Shown: positions 6,841-15,334, counted from the first letter of the stretch. The stretch is DNA of 36,143 nucleotides from an uncultured Anaerotruncus sp. (GCF_902490045.1 NZ_CABUCJ010000012.1:1-36143); one strand, 5' to 3'. Numbers and translations are program-made. Notes: generated by a model not told the origin, from the sequence alone.

Positions 6841-8721
6841 TTAAACCCGGGCGGCCGCGCGGGCGCCCTGCTGGATGGCGTCGAGCGCGACGCCCGGCTG
6901 GTCCGCGTCGCCGATCACATAGATCCGCGCGCCGGGAAGGACCCGCCTCGCCTGCTCGGACAGCTCGTTTACGGATTTCCTGCCCGCGGCCACCACCACG
7001 CCGTCGACGTTTTGAATGGTGAAGCCGTAGTCCTGCGCGTCCACGCGCACGTCGGGCAGGGCGATCTCCCGCACGCGCGTCAGCAGGTGCGCCGCGACCC
7101 CGTGCTCGGAAAGGCTCTTCAGGAGGAAATGCCTGCGGCTCTGGTTGAGGTCGGCCGCCAGCTTGTCGGTCATCTCCACGATCTCCACACGGCTTCCGTT
7201 CTGCGCCAGATAATCCGCCGCCTCACAGCCCACCAGGCCGCCGCCCAGCACCACGAAATGTTCGCCCCGCAGCGTCCTGCGCCCCGCGAGAAGCTCGTCG
7301 CCCGTCACGACGCGGTCCCCGTCCACGCCCGGAATCGGCGGGACCGCGGCTGCGCTGCCCGTCGCGACAATGAGCACGTCCGGTTTCTCCCGCTCGAGCA
7401 GTTCGGGCGTGACCCTGGTCCGGTAACGGATTTCGATGCCGGCCTGTTTGAGCGCGTCGACGCGGAAATTCGTGATCTCCTGCATGCTCTTTTTATGCGG
7501 CGGCAGCTTCGCCAGGTTGATCAGGCCGCCGGCCCGGTCCTCCTGTTCGCAGACCACCGGGCGAAATCCCCGCAGGCTGAGGTCGTACGCGGCTTCCAGC
7601 CCGGCCGGCCCCGCGCCGGCGATCAGGATCTTCTGCTTCTTTTCCTCCTCCGTCGCCGGGACGAAGTTCAGCACGGCTTCAAACCCGAGGCGCGCGTTCT
7701 GCATGCAGCGAATTTTTTTATAGCGCGCCGCGTCGCGGCAGCCCTGGTTGCATCCGATGCAGTGCCGGACCGGTCCGGAGGCCCTTCCCTCGTATTTGGC
7801 GACGATGTCCGGATCGGCGAGCTGCGCGCGCGCCATGGACACCAGGTCGGCCTTTCCGCTCCTGATCACCTCGTCGGCCTGCTCCATGTCGACGATACGG
7901 TTGACCGCGATGACCGGGATGGAGACGGCCTCCTTGACCTTCGCGGCGTTGTCCACATTGAACATCGCCTCGATGTCCATCGGCGCGGAGATGGCATATT
8001 CCGATTCCGGCATCCCGCAGGAGACGTGGATCGCGTCCGCGCCCGCCTGTTCGAGCAGCCTGGCGATCTCAGCCGTCTCGTCGATCCTCCTGCCCCCGTC
8101 GACCATCTCGTCCCCACTGATGCGAAATATGAGCGGATAGTCCGCGCCGGTTTTCCGCTTGATGCCCTCGACGATTTTCACGCCGAACTGCGCGCGTTTT
8201 TCCACCGAACCGCCGAACGCGTCCGTACGCCTGTTGTAAAAGGGCGACAGGAACTGCGCCACCTCGTGCGCGTGCGCGCCGTGGATTTCGACGCCGTCCA
8301 CGCCTGCGCGCCTGGCGCGCAGGGCGCACTCCGCATAGCTGTCGACCAGCCGCCGGATATCGTCGGTGGTGAATTCGTTGATGTCCTCGACGCTGACCCC
8401 GCGGCCCGCCTGGAACTTTGCCGGGTGCAGCTGGCAGAACAGCTTCGCGCCGTTTTCATGCGCCACGTCCGCCAGGGCCTTCCATCCCGGGATGTAACCG
8501 TTGTGGGAGAGCGCCGGCCGGCCCGGGCCAACCTTCCCGTGGGGGCTGCCCGGGATGACGAGCAGCCCCGCGCCGCCGCGGGCGCGCTCGCGCACATATT
8601 CAAGCATCGCGTCGTTTATGTAGCCTTCCGCGTCGCAGAAGAACACGCACATGGATGGGAAGACAATCCGGTTTTTCAGCTCCACCTTCCCAATGGAGAT
8701 CGGCTCCAATACGTAAGCCAT
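6841..8721 (-). CDS. Enoate reductase/2,4-dienoyl-CoA reductase-like flavoprotein
   Basis: 626 residues; the ATG at 8721 follows AGGAGTGAACG. Three parts are visible. An Old Yellow Enzyme FMN barrel spans residues 1-310 (SIGKVELKNRIVFPSM; IHGAHAHEVAQFLSP; FYNRRTDAFGGS). A 4Fe-4S site C-x2-C-x3-C-x10-C has cysteines at 321, 324, 328 and 339. An FAD/NAD(P)H domain has two nucleotide folds (ILIAGAGPAGLEAAYDL near 366, VVLGGGLVGCEAADYL near 502). Such enzymes reduce activated C=C bonds with electrons passed from NAD(P)H through FAD and iron-sulfur to FMN. The position between the transporter and the lyase/hydratase genes suggests it reduces or rearranges an unsaturated acid taken up by the cell. 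The family also contains trimethylamine dehydrogenase-like enzymes, so the reaction is open. Confidence 0.88.
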   Translation of the reverse strand: MAYVLEPISIGKVELKNRIVFPSMCVFFCDAEGYINDAMLEYVRERARGGAGLLVIPGSPHGKVGPGRPALSHNGYIPGWKALADVAHENGAKLFCQLHPAKFQAGRGVSVEDINEFTTDDIRRLVDSYAECALRARRAGVDGVEIHGAHAHEVAQFLSPFYNRRTDAFGGSVEKRAQFGVKIVEGIKRKTGADYPLIFRISGDEMVDGGRRIDETAEIARLLEQAGADAIHVSCGMPESEYAISAPMDIEAMFNVDNAAKVKEAVSIPVIAVNRIVDMEQADEVIRSGKADLVSMARAQLADPDIVAKYEGRASGPVRHCIGCNQGCRDAARYKKIRCMQNARLGFEAVLNFVPATEEEKKQKILIAGAGPAGLEAAYDLSLRGFRPVVCEQEDRAGGLINLAKLPPHKKSMQEITNFRVDALKQAGIEIRYRTRVTPELLEREKPDVLIVATGSAAAVPPIPGVDGDRVVTGDELLAGRRTLRGEHFVVLGGGLVGCEAADYLAQNGSRVEIVEMTDKLAADLNQSRRHFLLKSLSEHGVAAHLLTRVREIALPDVRVDAQDYGFTIQNVDGVVVAAGRKSVNELSEQARRVLPGARIYVIGDADQPGVALDAIQQGARAAARV

Positions 8722-8757
8722 CGTTCACTCCTGTTTCATCAATCATATTTTTTAATT

Positions 8758-10254
8758 TCAAGCCGCCTTGGCTTCCCGCTTCTTCTTTTTCAGACCGAAA
8801 ATGACGGACGCCGCGGTGAGCAGCAGCAGCGCCAGCGTAATCGGGTGGGTGACAAAGGTCATGAGCGAGCCCTTGCTCAGAAGCACCGCGCGGCGCAGGT
8901 TGTCCTCCACCAGCTGGGAAAGGACAAAGCCCAGCACCACCGCGATGGGGTTATACCCCGCCAGCTTCAGCAGGTAGCCGGCGAAAGAGCAGACCAGCAG
9001 GATCCCGACTGCAAAGACGCCCTCGTTGAGCGCCAGGGAGCCCACCACCAGCAGGCAGAGGATGATCGTGTCCAGATAGTGCGGGGGAATCGCGGTCACC
9101 TTGACCCACGGCTTGAGGAAGAGCCGCCCGACGATCAGCAGGCAGGGGCAGGCCAGCAGGATTCCCAGGAACACCGCGCCGAGCGCCTCCGGGTTGTTCT
9201 GCGCCAGCAGTGGGCCGGGGCGCATGCCGTGCATAACCATGGCGCCCAGCATGATGGCCGCCGAGGTGGAGCCGGGGATGCCGAACGAGAGCAGCGGGAC
9301 GACCGCCGCGGGAACGCAGGCATTGTTGGCGACCTCCGGGGCGACGATCCCGTCCGGGACGCCGGTGCCGAATTTGTCGCCGTCCTTGGAGATCCGGCGG
9401 GCCTCGTTGTAGGCGATAAACGAGGAGATGGTCGGGCCCGCGCCGGGCATCACGCCGACCACAATGCCCGTGAACATGCTGAGTATCGCGACTTTGATGC
9501 AGGCAAAAAACTCCCTGATTGTTGTAAAGGTATAGTCGAGCTTGCCCAGCATGGCCGAGACGAGCTTCTTTTCCTGCATCTGCCGGATCACCTGGCCGAA
9601 CAGCTCGGAGGCCGCCACCAGGCCCACCACGGCGGGGACGTCGCTGACGCCGTCGCCGAGCTGGATCATCCCCATCGTAAAACGGGTCATGCCGGTAAAA
9701 TTGTCAGAGCCGATGGTCCCGAGCATGATCCCGAGAATGACGGAAATAAAGCCCTTTACCATATTGCCCTTGGACATGCTGACCACCGCCGACAGGCCGA
9801 ACAGCGCAAGCGCGAAAAACGCGGAGGGGTCCAGCAGCAGCGAGATCTTTACGAGCAGGCCCAGCATGAAGACGCCGATCACGCCGCCGAAGAAGCTGCC
9901 GAAGGATCCGCCTATGAGGGAATAGCCGAGCGCCTTGCCGCTCTTGCCGCTCAGGTGCATCTGGTGCCCGTCCAGGGCGGTGGGCGCGTTGGCGGGCGTG
10001 CCGGGGACGGACAGCAGGATCGCCGGGATGCTGCCGCCGTATTCCGCGCCGACATAGACCGCCGCCAGCAGCATAAACGCGGTGACCGGGTCCAGCGCGA
10101 TGGTGAACGGCAGCACCAGCGACATTGCCAGCGAAGCCGTCACGCCGGGGAGCGCGCCGCCAAAAATTCCCCATGTGACCCCCGCGAACACCCAAAGCAC
10201 ACCGGGAATGGAGAACGCGGAAAATATTTCTTTCCAAAGTTCTAACGTAGTCAT
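8758..10254 (-). CDS. tctA: Tripartite tricarboxylate transporter, large membrane subunit TctA
   Basis: 498 residues, typical of TctA. The ATG at 10254 lies downstream of AAAGGAGAG. The N-terminal half holds the family signature (GIFGGALPGVTASLAMSLVLP; YVGAEYGGSIPAILLSVPG), followed by about ten more hydrophobic segments. The segment VGVMPGAGPTISSF is the second inverted-repeat signature, and the tail is lysine-rich (KKKKREAK). It forms the channel that, with TctB and the binding protein TctC, imports citrate or similar carboxylates using the ion gradient. It lies downstream of tctC and tctB and 36 bases before the flavoprotein gene, so uptake and breakdown are co-transcribed. Confidence 0.94.
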   Translation of the reverse strand: MTTLELWKEIFSAFSIPGVLWVFAGVTWGIFGGALPGVTASLAMSLVLPFTIALDPVTAFMLLAAVYVGAEYGGSIPAILLSVPGTPANAPTALDGHQMHLSGKSGKALGYSLIGGSFGSFFGGVIGVFMLGLLVKISLLLDPSAFFALALFGLSAVVSMSKGNMVKGFISVILGIMLGTIGSDNFTGMTRFTMGMIQLGDGVSDVPAVVGLVAASELFGQVIRQMQEKKLVSAMLGKLDYTFTTIREFFACIKVAILSMFTGIVVGVMPGAGPTISSFIAYNEARRISKDGDKFGTGVPDGIVAPEVANNACVPAAVVPLLSFGIPGSTSAAIMLGAMVMHGMRPGPLLAQNNPEALGAVFLGILLACPCLLIVGRLFLKPWVKVTAIPPHYLDTIILCLLVVGSLALNEGVFAVGILLVCSFAGYLLKLAGYNPIAVVLGFVLSQLVEDNLRRAVLLSKGSLMTFVTHPITLALLLLTAASVIFGLKKKKREAKAA

Positions 10255-10277
10255 CCAGTTCCACTCTCCTTTCCGGC

Positions 10278-10751
10278 TTAAATCAGGAACCCGCTGGGCA
10301 GGTCAGCTCTGAAGAGCACCTTGAACAGCAGGTAGCACACGAGGGCCATGGCGGCCGACGGGAGCAGGATTGACAGAGGCTTTTTCCACGTCGCGCCCAG
10401 AAGCGAAAAGCAGGCCGCTGAGAACAGGAAGGTCGAAACCGCATAGCCCAAAATCCGCATGAGCACAACGTAGAGCACGAGCGCGCCCATCATCACCAGC
10501 AGGCACCCGAGGTCCCTCCGCGTAAATTTCGTCGCGCTGTTGGCGTCCTCGGACCGGTCCAGCACCGCCTTGACCAGCACATATGCGCTGAGCGCGACTA
10601 GGATGACCGCCATAAACTGCGGAAACCCTCCCGGTCCCAGCGGCTCCACCGTCAGCGCCTCCGGGAACTGGGTGGACGCATAAAAATAGACGACGCCGAG
10701 GGTAATCAGCAGGATGCTCGAGATTATATCCACATATTTTTTCTTCTTCAT
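10278..10751 (-). CDS. tctB: Tripartite tricarboxylate transporter, small membrane subunit TctB
   Basis: 157 residues; the ATG at 10751 follows AAGAAGGGTG. Four hydrophobic helices are visible (IISSILLITLGVVYFYAS; FMAVILVALSAYVLV; a pair around LGCLLVMMGALVLYVVLM and VSTFLFSAACFSLLG; and PLSILLPSAAMALVCYLLF). EPLGPGGFPQFMA between the first two is the conserved TctB loop. It is the small membrane partner of TctA and ends 23 bases before it. Such genes are poorly conserved outside this loop, but length, topology and position make the call firm. Confidence 0.9.
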   Translation of the reverse strand: MKKKKYVDIISSILLITLGVVYFYASTQFPEALTVEPLGPGGFPQFMAVILVALSAYVLVKAVLDRSEDANSATKFTRRDLGCLLVMMGALVLYVVLMRILGYAVSTFLFSAACFSLLGATWKKPLSILLPSAAMALVCYLLFKVLFRADLPSGFLI

Positions 10752-10789
10752 AAAACACCCTTCTTGTAACCCGCCTGCGGGAGCAGGCA

Positions 10790-10857
10790 GCCGCCTGAAG
10801 AGATCCCCGGGCCGCGCCGGATTCCGCAGGCGGCCCGGGCATGCTCTTCGGCAGGCT
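10790..10857 (-). promoter_or_regulatory. Large intercistronic stem-loop between tctC and tctB
   Basis: Nested arms: CCCGGGCCGC (10806-10815) with GCGGCCCGGG (10830-10839), and the outer GAAGAG with CTCTTC and GCCTG with CAGGC. There is no T run. A stem after a binding-protein gene often protects that message or partly stops transcription, so more TctC than TctA/TctB would be made. Confidence 0.55.
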
Positions 10858-10865
10858 GAAGCGGT

Positions 10866-11900
10866 TTATTCGCCGGTTCCAAACCTTGCAATCATATCGG
10901 TGACCACCTTGTCCTGCTCGACGCAGAACGCGTAAAACTCCTCATGTCCCATCCAGCCGTCCAGGCTTCCGGAATCGGCCAGCCATTTTTGGAAGGACTC
11001 CGTCTGGGAGCTCTCGGCAAAGATCTTCTCCCAGTATGCGATTGCCTCGTCGGAGGTGCCCTTGCGCACGAACAGGCCGCGCCACTGCGGGAAGACAAAG
11101 TCCACGCCGGATTCCGTCAGGGTGGGGATATCAGGGTCGCTTTCCTCGCGCTCCTCGGAGGCGAACGCCAGGACCTTCAGCTCGCCGGCCTTGACCTGGT
11201 CGATGCCCTCGCTGTACTGGATGAACGCCGCGTCCACGTTGCCGCCGAGAAGGCCGGTGATGGCCTCGCCGCCGTCGCTGTAGGGGATGTAGGAGGCGGA
11301 GCAGCCCAGCGCCTCGGCCATCGTCATCGCGCACATCCAGGCCGGGCCGCCGCTGGCTTCGCCGGCGATGGTCGCGTTGCCGGCCTTGTAGGCCTCCTTG
11401 AAGTCGTCGATGCTCTGATAGGGTCCCTTCGCCTGCACCACCAGGAGCTGCGGCTCCAGCTGCAAACGGCAGAGGGGCACCAGGTCTTCAATGATATTCA
11501 TTCCGTTGTTGGCGTTGTAATACCAGAGGAAGTTGGTGGGCGTGCCGACGATCAGCGTGTTGCCGTCGGTCTTCCCCTCCTTGACGTAGGCCCATACGTT
11601 CGAGCCTGCGGACCCCTTTTTGTTCTGCATGAACATATTTTCCGGCACCAGGCTCTGGGACGCCTCGATCACGGCGCGCCCGATCAAATCGCCGCCCGCG
11701 CCGACGCCGGAGTGTGTGACGATCTCGACGTCCTTGGTGGGGACCCATCCCGCGGCTTCGGCGCTTCCGGCGTTCTCCGCCGCGGGCGCGTCGGCACCGG
11801 AGGCCGCGGGCGCGCTCGCCGCGGGAGCTCCGTTCGCGCCGCAGGCCGCCAGAGCGAATACCAACGCCAGACAAAGCGCCATACATAATACCTTTTTCAT
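10866..11900 (-). CDS. tctC: Tripartite tricarboxylate transporter binding lipoprotein TctC
   Basis: 344 residues from the ATG at 11900-11898, which has GAAGGAGTG upstream. A longer reading 66 bases upstream is rejected because it would put 22 polar residues before the signal. The lipoprotein signal MKKVLCMALCLALVFALAAC places the lipid anchor at Cys20. An Ala/Ser/Gly linker follows and then the Bug/TctC fold: VEIVTHSGVGAGGDLIGR, KGSAGSNVWAYV, the conserved DGNTLIVG and GEASGGPAWMCAM, and WRGLFVRKGT. It catches the carboxylate outside the membrane and hands it to TctA/TctB. It is the first gene of the operon, and a large stem-loop follows. Confidence 0.92.
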   Translation of the reverse strand: MKKVLCMALCLALVFALAACGANGAPAASAPAASGADAPAAENAGSAEAAGWVPTKDVEIVTHSGVGAGGDLIGRAVIEASQSLVPENMFMQNKKGSAGSNVWAYVKEGKTDGNTLIVGTPTNFLWYYNANNGMNIIEDLVPLCRLQLEPQLLVVQAKGPYQSIDDFKEAYKAGNATIAGEASGGPAWMCAMTMAEALGCSASYIPYSDGGEAITGLLGGNVDAAFIQYSEGIDQVKAGELKVLAFASEEREESDPDIPTLTESGVDFVFPQWRGLFVRKGTSDEAIAYWEKIFAESSQTESFQKWLADSGSLDGWMGHEEFYAFCVEQDKVVTDMIARFGTGE

Positions 11901-12190
11901 TTTTGACACTCCTTCTTCCACTTCATTGTTCCTATTCCAACCGATTTTTTCACAATCCTGTTTCAATCCCCCTGAAAGCGCGGGGTGTGCGGCCTCACGC
12001 GCTTTCCGCCGGGTCCGTCTTCCGTCACCTCTTTTCAGGCGTTTCCCGCTGCCATATCAATTTTTTATTCATCCTTATCCGCCCTGCTTGAAAAAATGTG
12101 CATTTTCATATAAACTTAAATTTATAGTCACGCTTTCCAATCCCGCGTTTTGATAACAAACAGGAATGAATGATGGGAGCAGGTGCCGGC
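11901..12190. promoter_or_regulatory. Divergent control region of the tct operon and the LysR gene
   Basis: The right part is AT-rich. It contains TTTGATAAC (12149-12157), the same half-site as in the operator-like palindrome at 15356-15372, and an ATAAA-N6-TTTAT inverted repeat (12110-12125). LysR-type regulators usually bind between themselves and a divergent target, so this region is expected to hold their site. I see no clean -35/-10 pair for either gene. Confidence 0.45.
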
Positions 12191-13135
12191 ATGCTGTTGA
12201 AAGAACTGCAATATATCCTCGCGATCGAAAAATACGGGAACATCACAAGAGCGGCGGAGCACCTGTATATCTCGCAGCCCGCGCTCAGCAAGTATATCAA
12301 GAATCTGGAGGAAACCCTGAACGTGAAAATTCTGGAACCCTCCGGCCGAAACATCCTGCTGACCGACGCCGGAAAGCACTACGTGCGGGCCGCGCGCGAT
12401 ATGATCGCCATCTACGAGGATATGACGCGGGACCTTTTAAGCTCCGACGATACCATCCGGGGAATGCTGCGGGTCGGCACCACCTTCATGCGGAGCCCGC
12501 TGCTTTTCCCGGAGGTGCTGGCGCGCTTCCAAAAGAAATATCCCAACGTGGAGGTCACGCTGTTTGAGGAAAATTCGGACCATCTGGAAAGCCAGCTTGC
12601 CGGCGGCCTGATCGACCTTGTGATCGCAAAGGGACCGGTGAACAGCATCTACAAGTTTACCGTACAGCCTCTCTTCGAGGAGGAGTTCCTGCTCGCGCTG
12701 CCAAAGACGCACCCCTCTGTGGAGGACGCCCTGCCGCAGGAGAACGGCGGGAGGGCGTGGCTGGATTTGGACGAGCTTTCCGGGGAACGGTTTATCCTGC
12801 TCAATCCCGGCCACCATACGCGTTTTATGTCCGACCAGCTGTTCGCACAGCACAAATTCTCCCCGTCGAGAACGCTGCTTACCGCCAATATCGAAACCGC
12901 CATCCGCATGGCCGCCAAAGGCCTGGGGGCCACCTTTGTCCCGGAGTTTTTTGCGACGAGCGACACCGTCCGGCAGATGGATCTGCGGTTTTTCTCCGTC
13001 GGGTCCAAGTATCCCATCCGCACCTACACGGCGTTCAATATGATGCGCCGGCACGACGCACATCTGACCCGCTATGCAAAGGACTTCATCCAGATCATGC
13101 AGGACTACTGCGGCGAGCTTTTCCCGAAGGAGTGA
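12191..13135 (+). CDS. LysR-type transcriptional regulator of the carboxylate cluster
   Basis: 314 residues from the ATG at 12191 (MLLKELQYIL, the usual LysR start); an in-frame ATG at 12170 is also possible and would add 7 residues. The winged helix-turn-helix lies in residues 4-65 (NITRAAEHLYISQPALSKYIKNLE). The remainder is the two-lobed inducer-binding domain starting near GMLRVGTTFMRSPLLFPEVLARF. It is divergent from the tct operon and convergent with the lyase/dehydrogenase operon, so both are likely targets, with a carboxylate as inducer. Matching half-sites GATAAC upstream of both support this. Its stop codon lies inside the bidirectional terminator at 13127-13154. Confidence 0.9.
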   Translation: MLLKELQYILAIEKYGNITRAAEHLYISQPALSKYIKNLEETLNVKILEPSGRNILLTDAGKHYVRAARDMIAIYEDMTRDLLSSDDTIRGMLRVGTTFMRSPLLFPEVLARFQKKYPNVEVTLFEENSDHLESQLAGGLIDLVIAKGPVNSIYKFTVQPLFEEEFLLALPKTHPSVEDALPQENGGRAWLDLDELSGERFILLNPGHHTRFMSDQLFAQHKFSPSRTLLTANIETAIRMAAKGLGATFVPEFFATSDTVRQMDLRFFSVGSKYPIRTYTAFNMMRRHDAHLTRYAKDFIQIMQDYCGELFPKE

Positions 13136-13154
13136 CGCGAAACCGTCACTCCTT
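13127..13154. terminator. Bidirectional terminator overlapping two stop codons
   Basis: Arms AAGGAGTGACG and CGTCACTCCTT around CGAAAC, then TTCTTTTT on the plus strand. It contains the TGA of the LysR gene and the TGA of the convergent dehydrogenase gene, an economical shared terminator. Confidence 0.85.
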
Positions 13155-14234
13155 TTCTTTTTCAAGCAGGCGGCAGATCGCCTGTCCCATCTGGGCGGTC
13201 GACGCAGAGCCGCCGAGGTCGGGCGTCACCGACGCCTTGTCGGGGAGCACCGCCTCCATGGCCCGCTCGATGTCCGCGGCGGCGCTGACCGCCTCGTCGT
13301 CCTGGCTGCGGCCGCCCAGCCAGTTGAGCATCATCTGGGCGGATTTGATCATCGCGAACGGGTTGGCGACGCCCCTGCCCGCGATATCCGGCGCCGAGCC
13401 GTGCGTGGCCTGCGCCATGCAGTAGTTTGGCCCCGCGCACAGCCCGGCCGCCATGCCGAGCCCGCCGACAAGCCCCGCCGCCTCGTCGGAGAGGATGTCC
13501 CCGAACAGGTTGGTCGTGACAACGACGTCGTAGTCCTGGGGCCGCATGAGCATCTTCATCGCGAAGGTATCCACCACAGCCGTCTCAAATGCAACATCCG
13601 GGTATTCCTTCGCGACGTCGCGGCAGGCCTCAATGAAAAGCCCGCATCCGAGCTTGAAAACGGTGTTCTTGTGGATGGCCGTCACCTTTTTGATCCCGCC
13701 CCGGCGGCGGGCCAGCTCAAAGCCCTCGCGCGCCACCAGCGTGCTGTTCCGCCTCGTAATCACCCTGAGGGAAAGCGCCATGTCGGGGGTGGGCATGCAG
13801 TCGCTGGTGCCCCGGAACATATTCCGGTCGGGCTGGAAGCCCTCGTTGTTTTCCCTGACGATGACCATGTCGACGTTCTGATTGATGCAGGGAACCGCCG
13901 CGTAGGATTTTGCCGGCCGGATGTTGGAGACCAGATCATACTCCCGGCGTAAAATCGGATGCGGGTTGAAGCATCCGGGCTGATCCTTGGGATACGCCAT
14001 ATGCCCGATCGGGCCGAGAATCCACCCGTCCAGCGTGTACAGCTTCTCCCGCACCTCGGGCAGGAGGGTTGTGCCGTGCTCGAGGAACGATGTGTAGCCG
14101 ATCGGCAGGGGCACCCAATCGATCTTCAGTCCGGGATAACGCTCCGCCGCTTTTTTCAGTACGTCCACCGCAACCGGCACGATTTCAAGGCCGATGTCGT
14201 CCCCGTTCATCACGCCGATCTGATAGTTTGCCAT
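13146..14234 (-). CDS. Isocitrate/isopropylmalate dehydrogenase-family protein
   Basis: 362 residues from the ATG at 14234-14232, with GGAAAGGAAGGA upstream; an earlier start would overlap the gene before it. The family oxidises a 2-hydroxy acid with NAD(P)+ and removes the beta-carboxylate. Motifs seen: GDDIGLEIVP (11-20), IVRENNEGFQPDRNMF (125-140), HKNTVFKLG, and the metal/nucleotide part TTNLFGDILSDEAAGLVGG and HGSAPDIAGRGVANPFAM. In many relatives a catalytic tyrosine follows the RENxEG block; here the aligned residue appears to be Gln134. It forms a two-gene unit with the second lyase, 25 bases apart. The substrate could be the malate-type acid of this pathway (tartrate and homoisocitrate enzymes are also relatives). 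Confidence 0.85.
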   Translation of the reverse strand: MANYQIGVMNGDDIGLEIVPVAVDVLKKAAERYPGLKIDWVPLPIGYTSFLEHGTTLLPEVREKLYTLDGWILGPIGHMAYPKDQPGCFNPHPILRREYDLVSNIRPAKSYAAVPCINQNVDMVIVRENNEGFQPDRNMFRGTSDCMPTPDMALSLRVITRRNSTLVAREGFELARRRGGIKKVTAIHKNTVFKLGCGLFIEACRDVAKEYPDVAFETAVVDTFAMKMLMRPQDYDVVVTTNLFGDILSDEAAGLVGGLGMAAGLCAGPNYCMAQATHGSAPDIAGRGVANPFAMIKSAQMMLNWLGGRSQDDEAVSAAADIERAMEAVLPDKASVTPDLGGSASTAQMGQAICRLLEKEKE

Positions 14235-14259
14235 AACCGGTCCTTCCTTTCCCCGCGCT

Positions 14260-15165
14260 TCACTGTCCGCGCGCGTCCAATTCTTTGCATCGATCCATGA
14301 CGTCCGCTTCAAATTTCATGTAGGCCTCCAGGCCCGTGTAAGCCGCGCGTTCCTCCTGTGTGCAGAAGATATCCCCCAGGTGGTCCGTTCGGCCCCTGGC
14401 CTTCAGTTCGTTCAGCACCAGCCGCATCGTGCGAATACAGGCGCGGGTCAGCGACTGGGGAAAGAAGGCGAACCGAATGCCCATCCGTTCAAAATCCGCC
14501 GCGCTGTAACCGCCCGTGGCGCTGCCCTCCGTGATGCAGACGGCCGTGGGAAAATCCAATTGGCCGATCCGAACCAAGTCGTCTTCCGTCCTCGGGGTGC
14601 TGATAAACACGCCGTCCGCCCCCCATTCACGGTAGAGCTTCGCGCGGCGGAGCGCCTCATCCATTCCCTGTGTGTCGTCAGCGGCCGCGTCGGTCCGGGC
14701 CAGCAGGAAAAAGTGGGGATCCGTCCTGGCCCTCAGCACGGATTCGATCCTGACCCGCATCTCGCTGACGTCCGCCACGCGCAGCCCGTCGTAGTAGGCG
14801 CAGCGCTTGGGGAAGGTCTGGTCCTCGATCATTACGCCCGCGATCCCCATCTGCTCGTATTCCCGGACCGCGCGGAAAATCGTAACCGGTCCGCCAAATC
14901 CCGTATCGATATCCACGATCATGGGGATGGAGGAGACGCACAGCATGTTCAAAAGGGTATTGCGGTATTCCCCGTAGGAGAGAACCCCCACGTCCGAGGT
15001 GCCGATCACCTCGCAGGACATCGACGACCCGCTGACAAGCACCGCTTCAAAGCCGCTCTGCTCCGCCATGCGGATGGAGAGCGGGTCATACACCGCGGGA
15101 CAGCACAGCGTCCCGCCCGACTCCAATAGCTGTCTGAGCTTCCATGCCCGGTCAATCCTCGCCAT
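14260..15165 (-). CDS. Isocitrate lyase/PEP mutase-family carbon-carbon lyase (second copy)
   Basis: 301 residues; the ATG at 15165 follows TAAGGAGCGG. Same superfamily as the lyase at 5960-6826 but clearly diverged. Seen: CCPAVYDPLSIRMAE, the metal block VDIDTGFGGP (84-93), GVMIEDQ (110-116), the loop cysteine at 122 in PKRCAYYDG, and LLARTDAA. It shares with the first copy the unusual AYY after the loop cysteine, in place of the GH of isocitrate and methylisocitrate lyases, so the two are probably related within one subfamily and may act on related acids or stereoisomers. It is the first gene of the small operon with the dehydrogenase, under the LysR-type site at 15356-15372. Confidence 0.85.
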   Translation of the reverse strand: MARIDRAWKLRQLLESGGTLCCPAVYDPLSIRMAEQSGFEAVLVSGSSMSCEVIGTSDVGVLSYGEYRNTLLNMLCVSSIPMIVDIDTGFGGPVTIFRAVREYEQMGIAGVMIEDQTFPKRCAYYDGLRVADVSEMRVRIESVLRARTDPHFFLLARTDAAADDTQGMDEALRRAKLYREWGADGVFISTPRTEDDLVRIGQLDFPTAVCITEGSATGGYSAADFERMGIRFAFFPQSLTRACIRTMRLVLNELKARGRTDHLGDIFCTQEERAAYTGLEAYMKFEADVMDRCKELDARGQ

Positions 15166-15305
15166 GAATTCCGCTCCTTACTGACTTCTTTTTTCATCAT
15201 GCGCCCTGCCGTGGGCCCTCTGCCGCACCAAAACACCCTTGGTAAAACGCATGTCGCATTTTATACAGTTTCTTTTTTTCACACACATTCTTTTTGTTTA
15301 TGTTC

Positions 15306-15334
15306 ATTATATAGTCTATTTTTGATAATTAAAA
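15306..15334 (-). promoter_or_regulatory. Promoter of the lyase-dehydrogenase operon
   Basis: Minus-strand -10 TATAAT (15311-15306) with a poor -35 TTTTAA (15334-15329) at 17 bases. A weak -35 is expected at an activator-dependent promoter. The start would be near 15299, about 134 bases before the lyase ATG. Confidence 0.5.

Noticed and set aside
7012..10245. Very long plus-strand open frame opposite the flavoprotein and tctA
   Set aside because: Its translation is rich in Arg, His, Asp and Gln without domains, and it lies exactly antisense to two well-recognised genes; long antisense frames are common in GC-rich DNA.
12170..12190. Start of the LysR gene seven codons earlier
   Set aside because: Possible, but MLLKELQYIL is the usual family start and GGGAGCAGG lies before it; kept only as an alternative.
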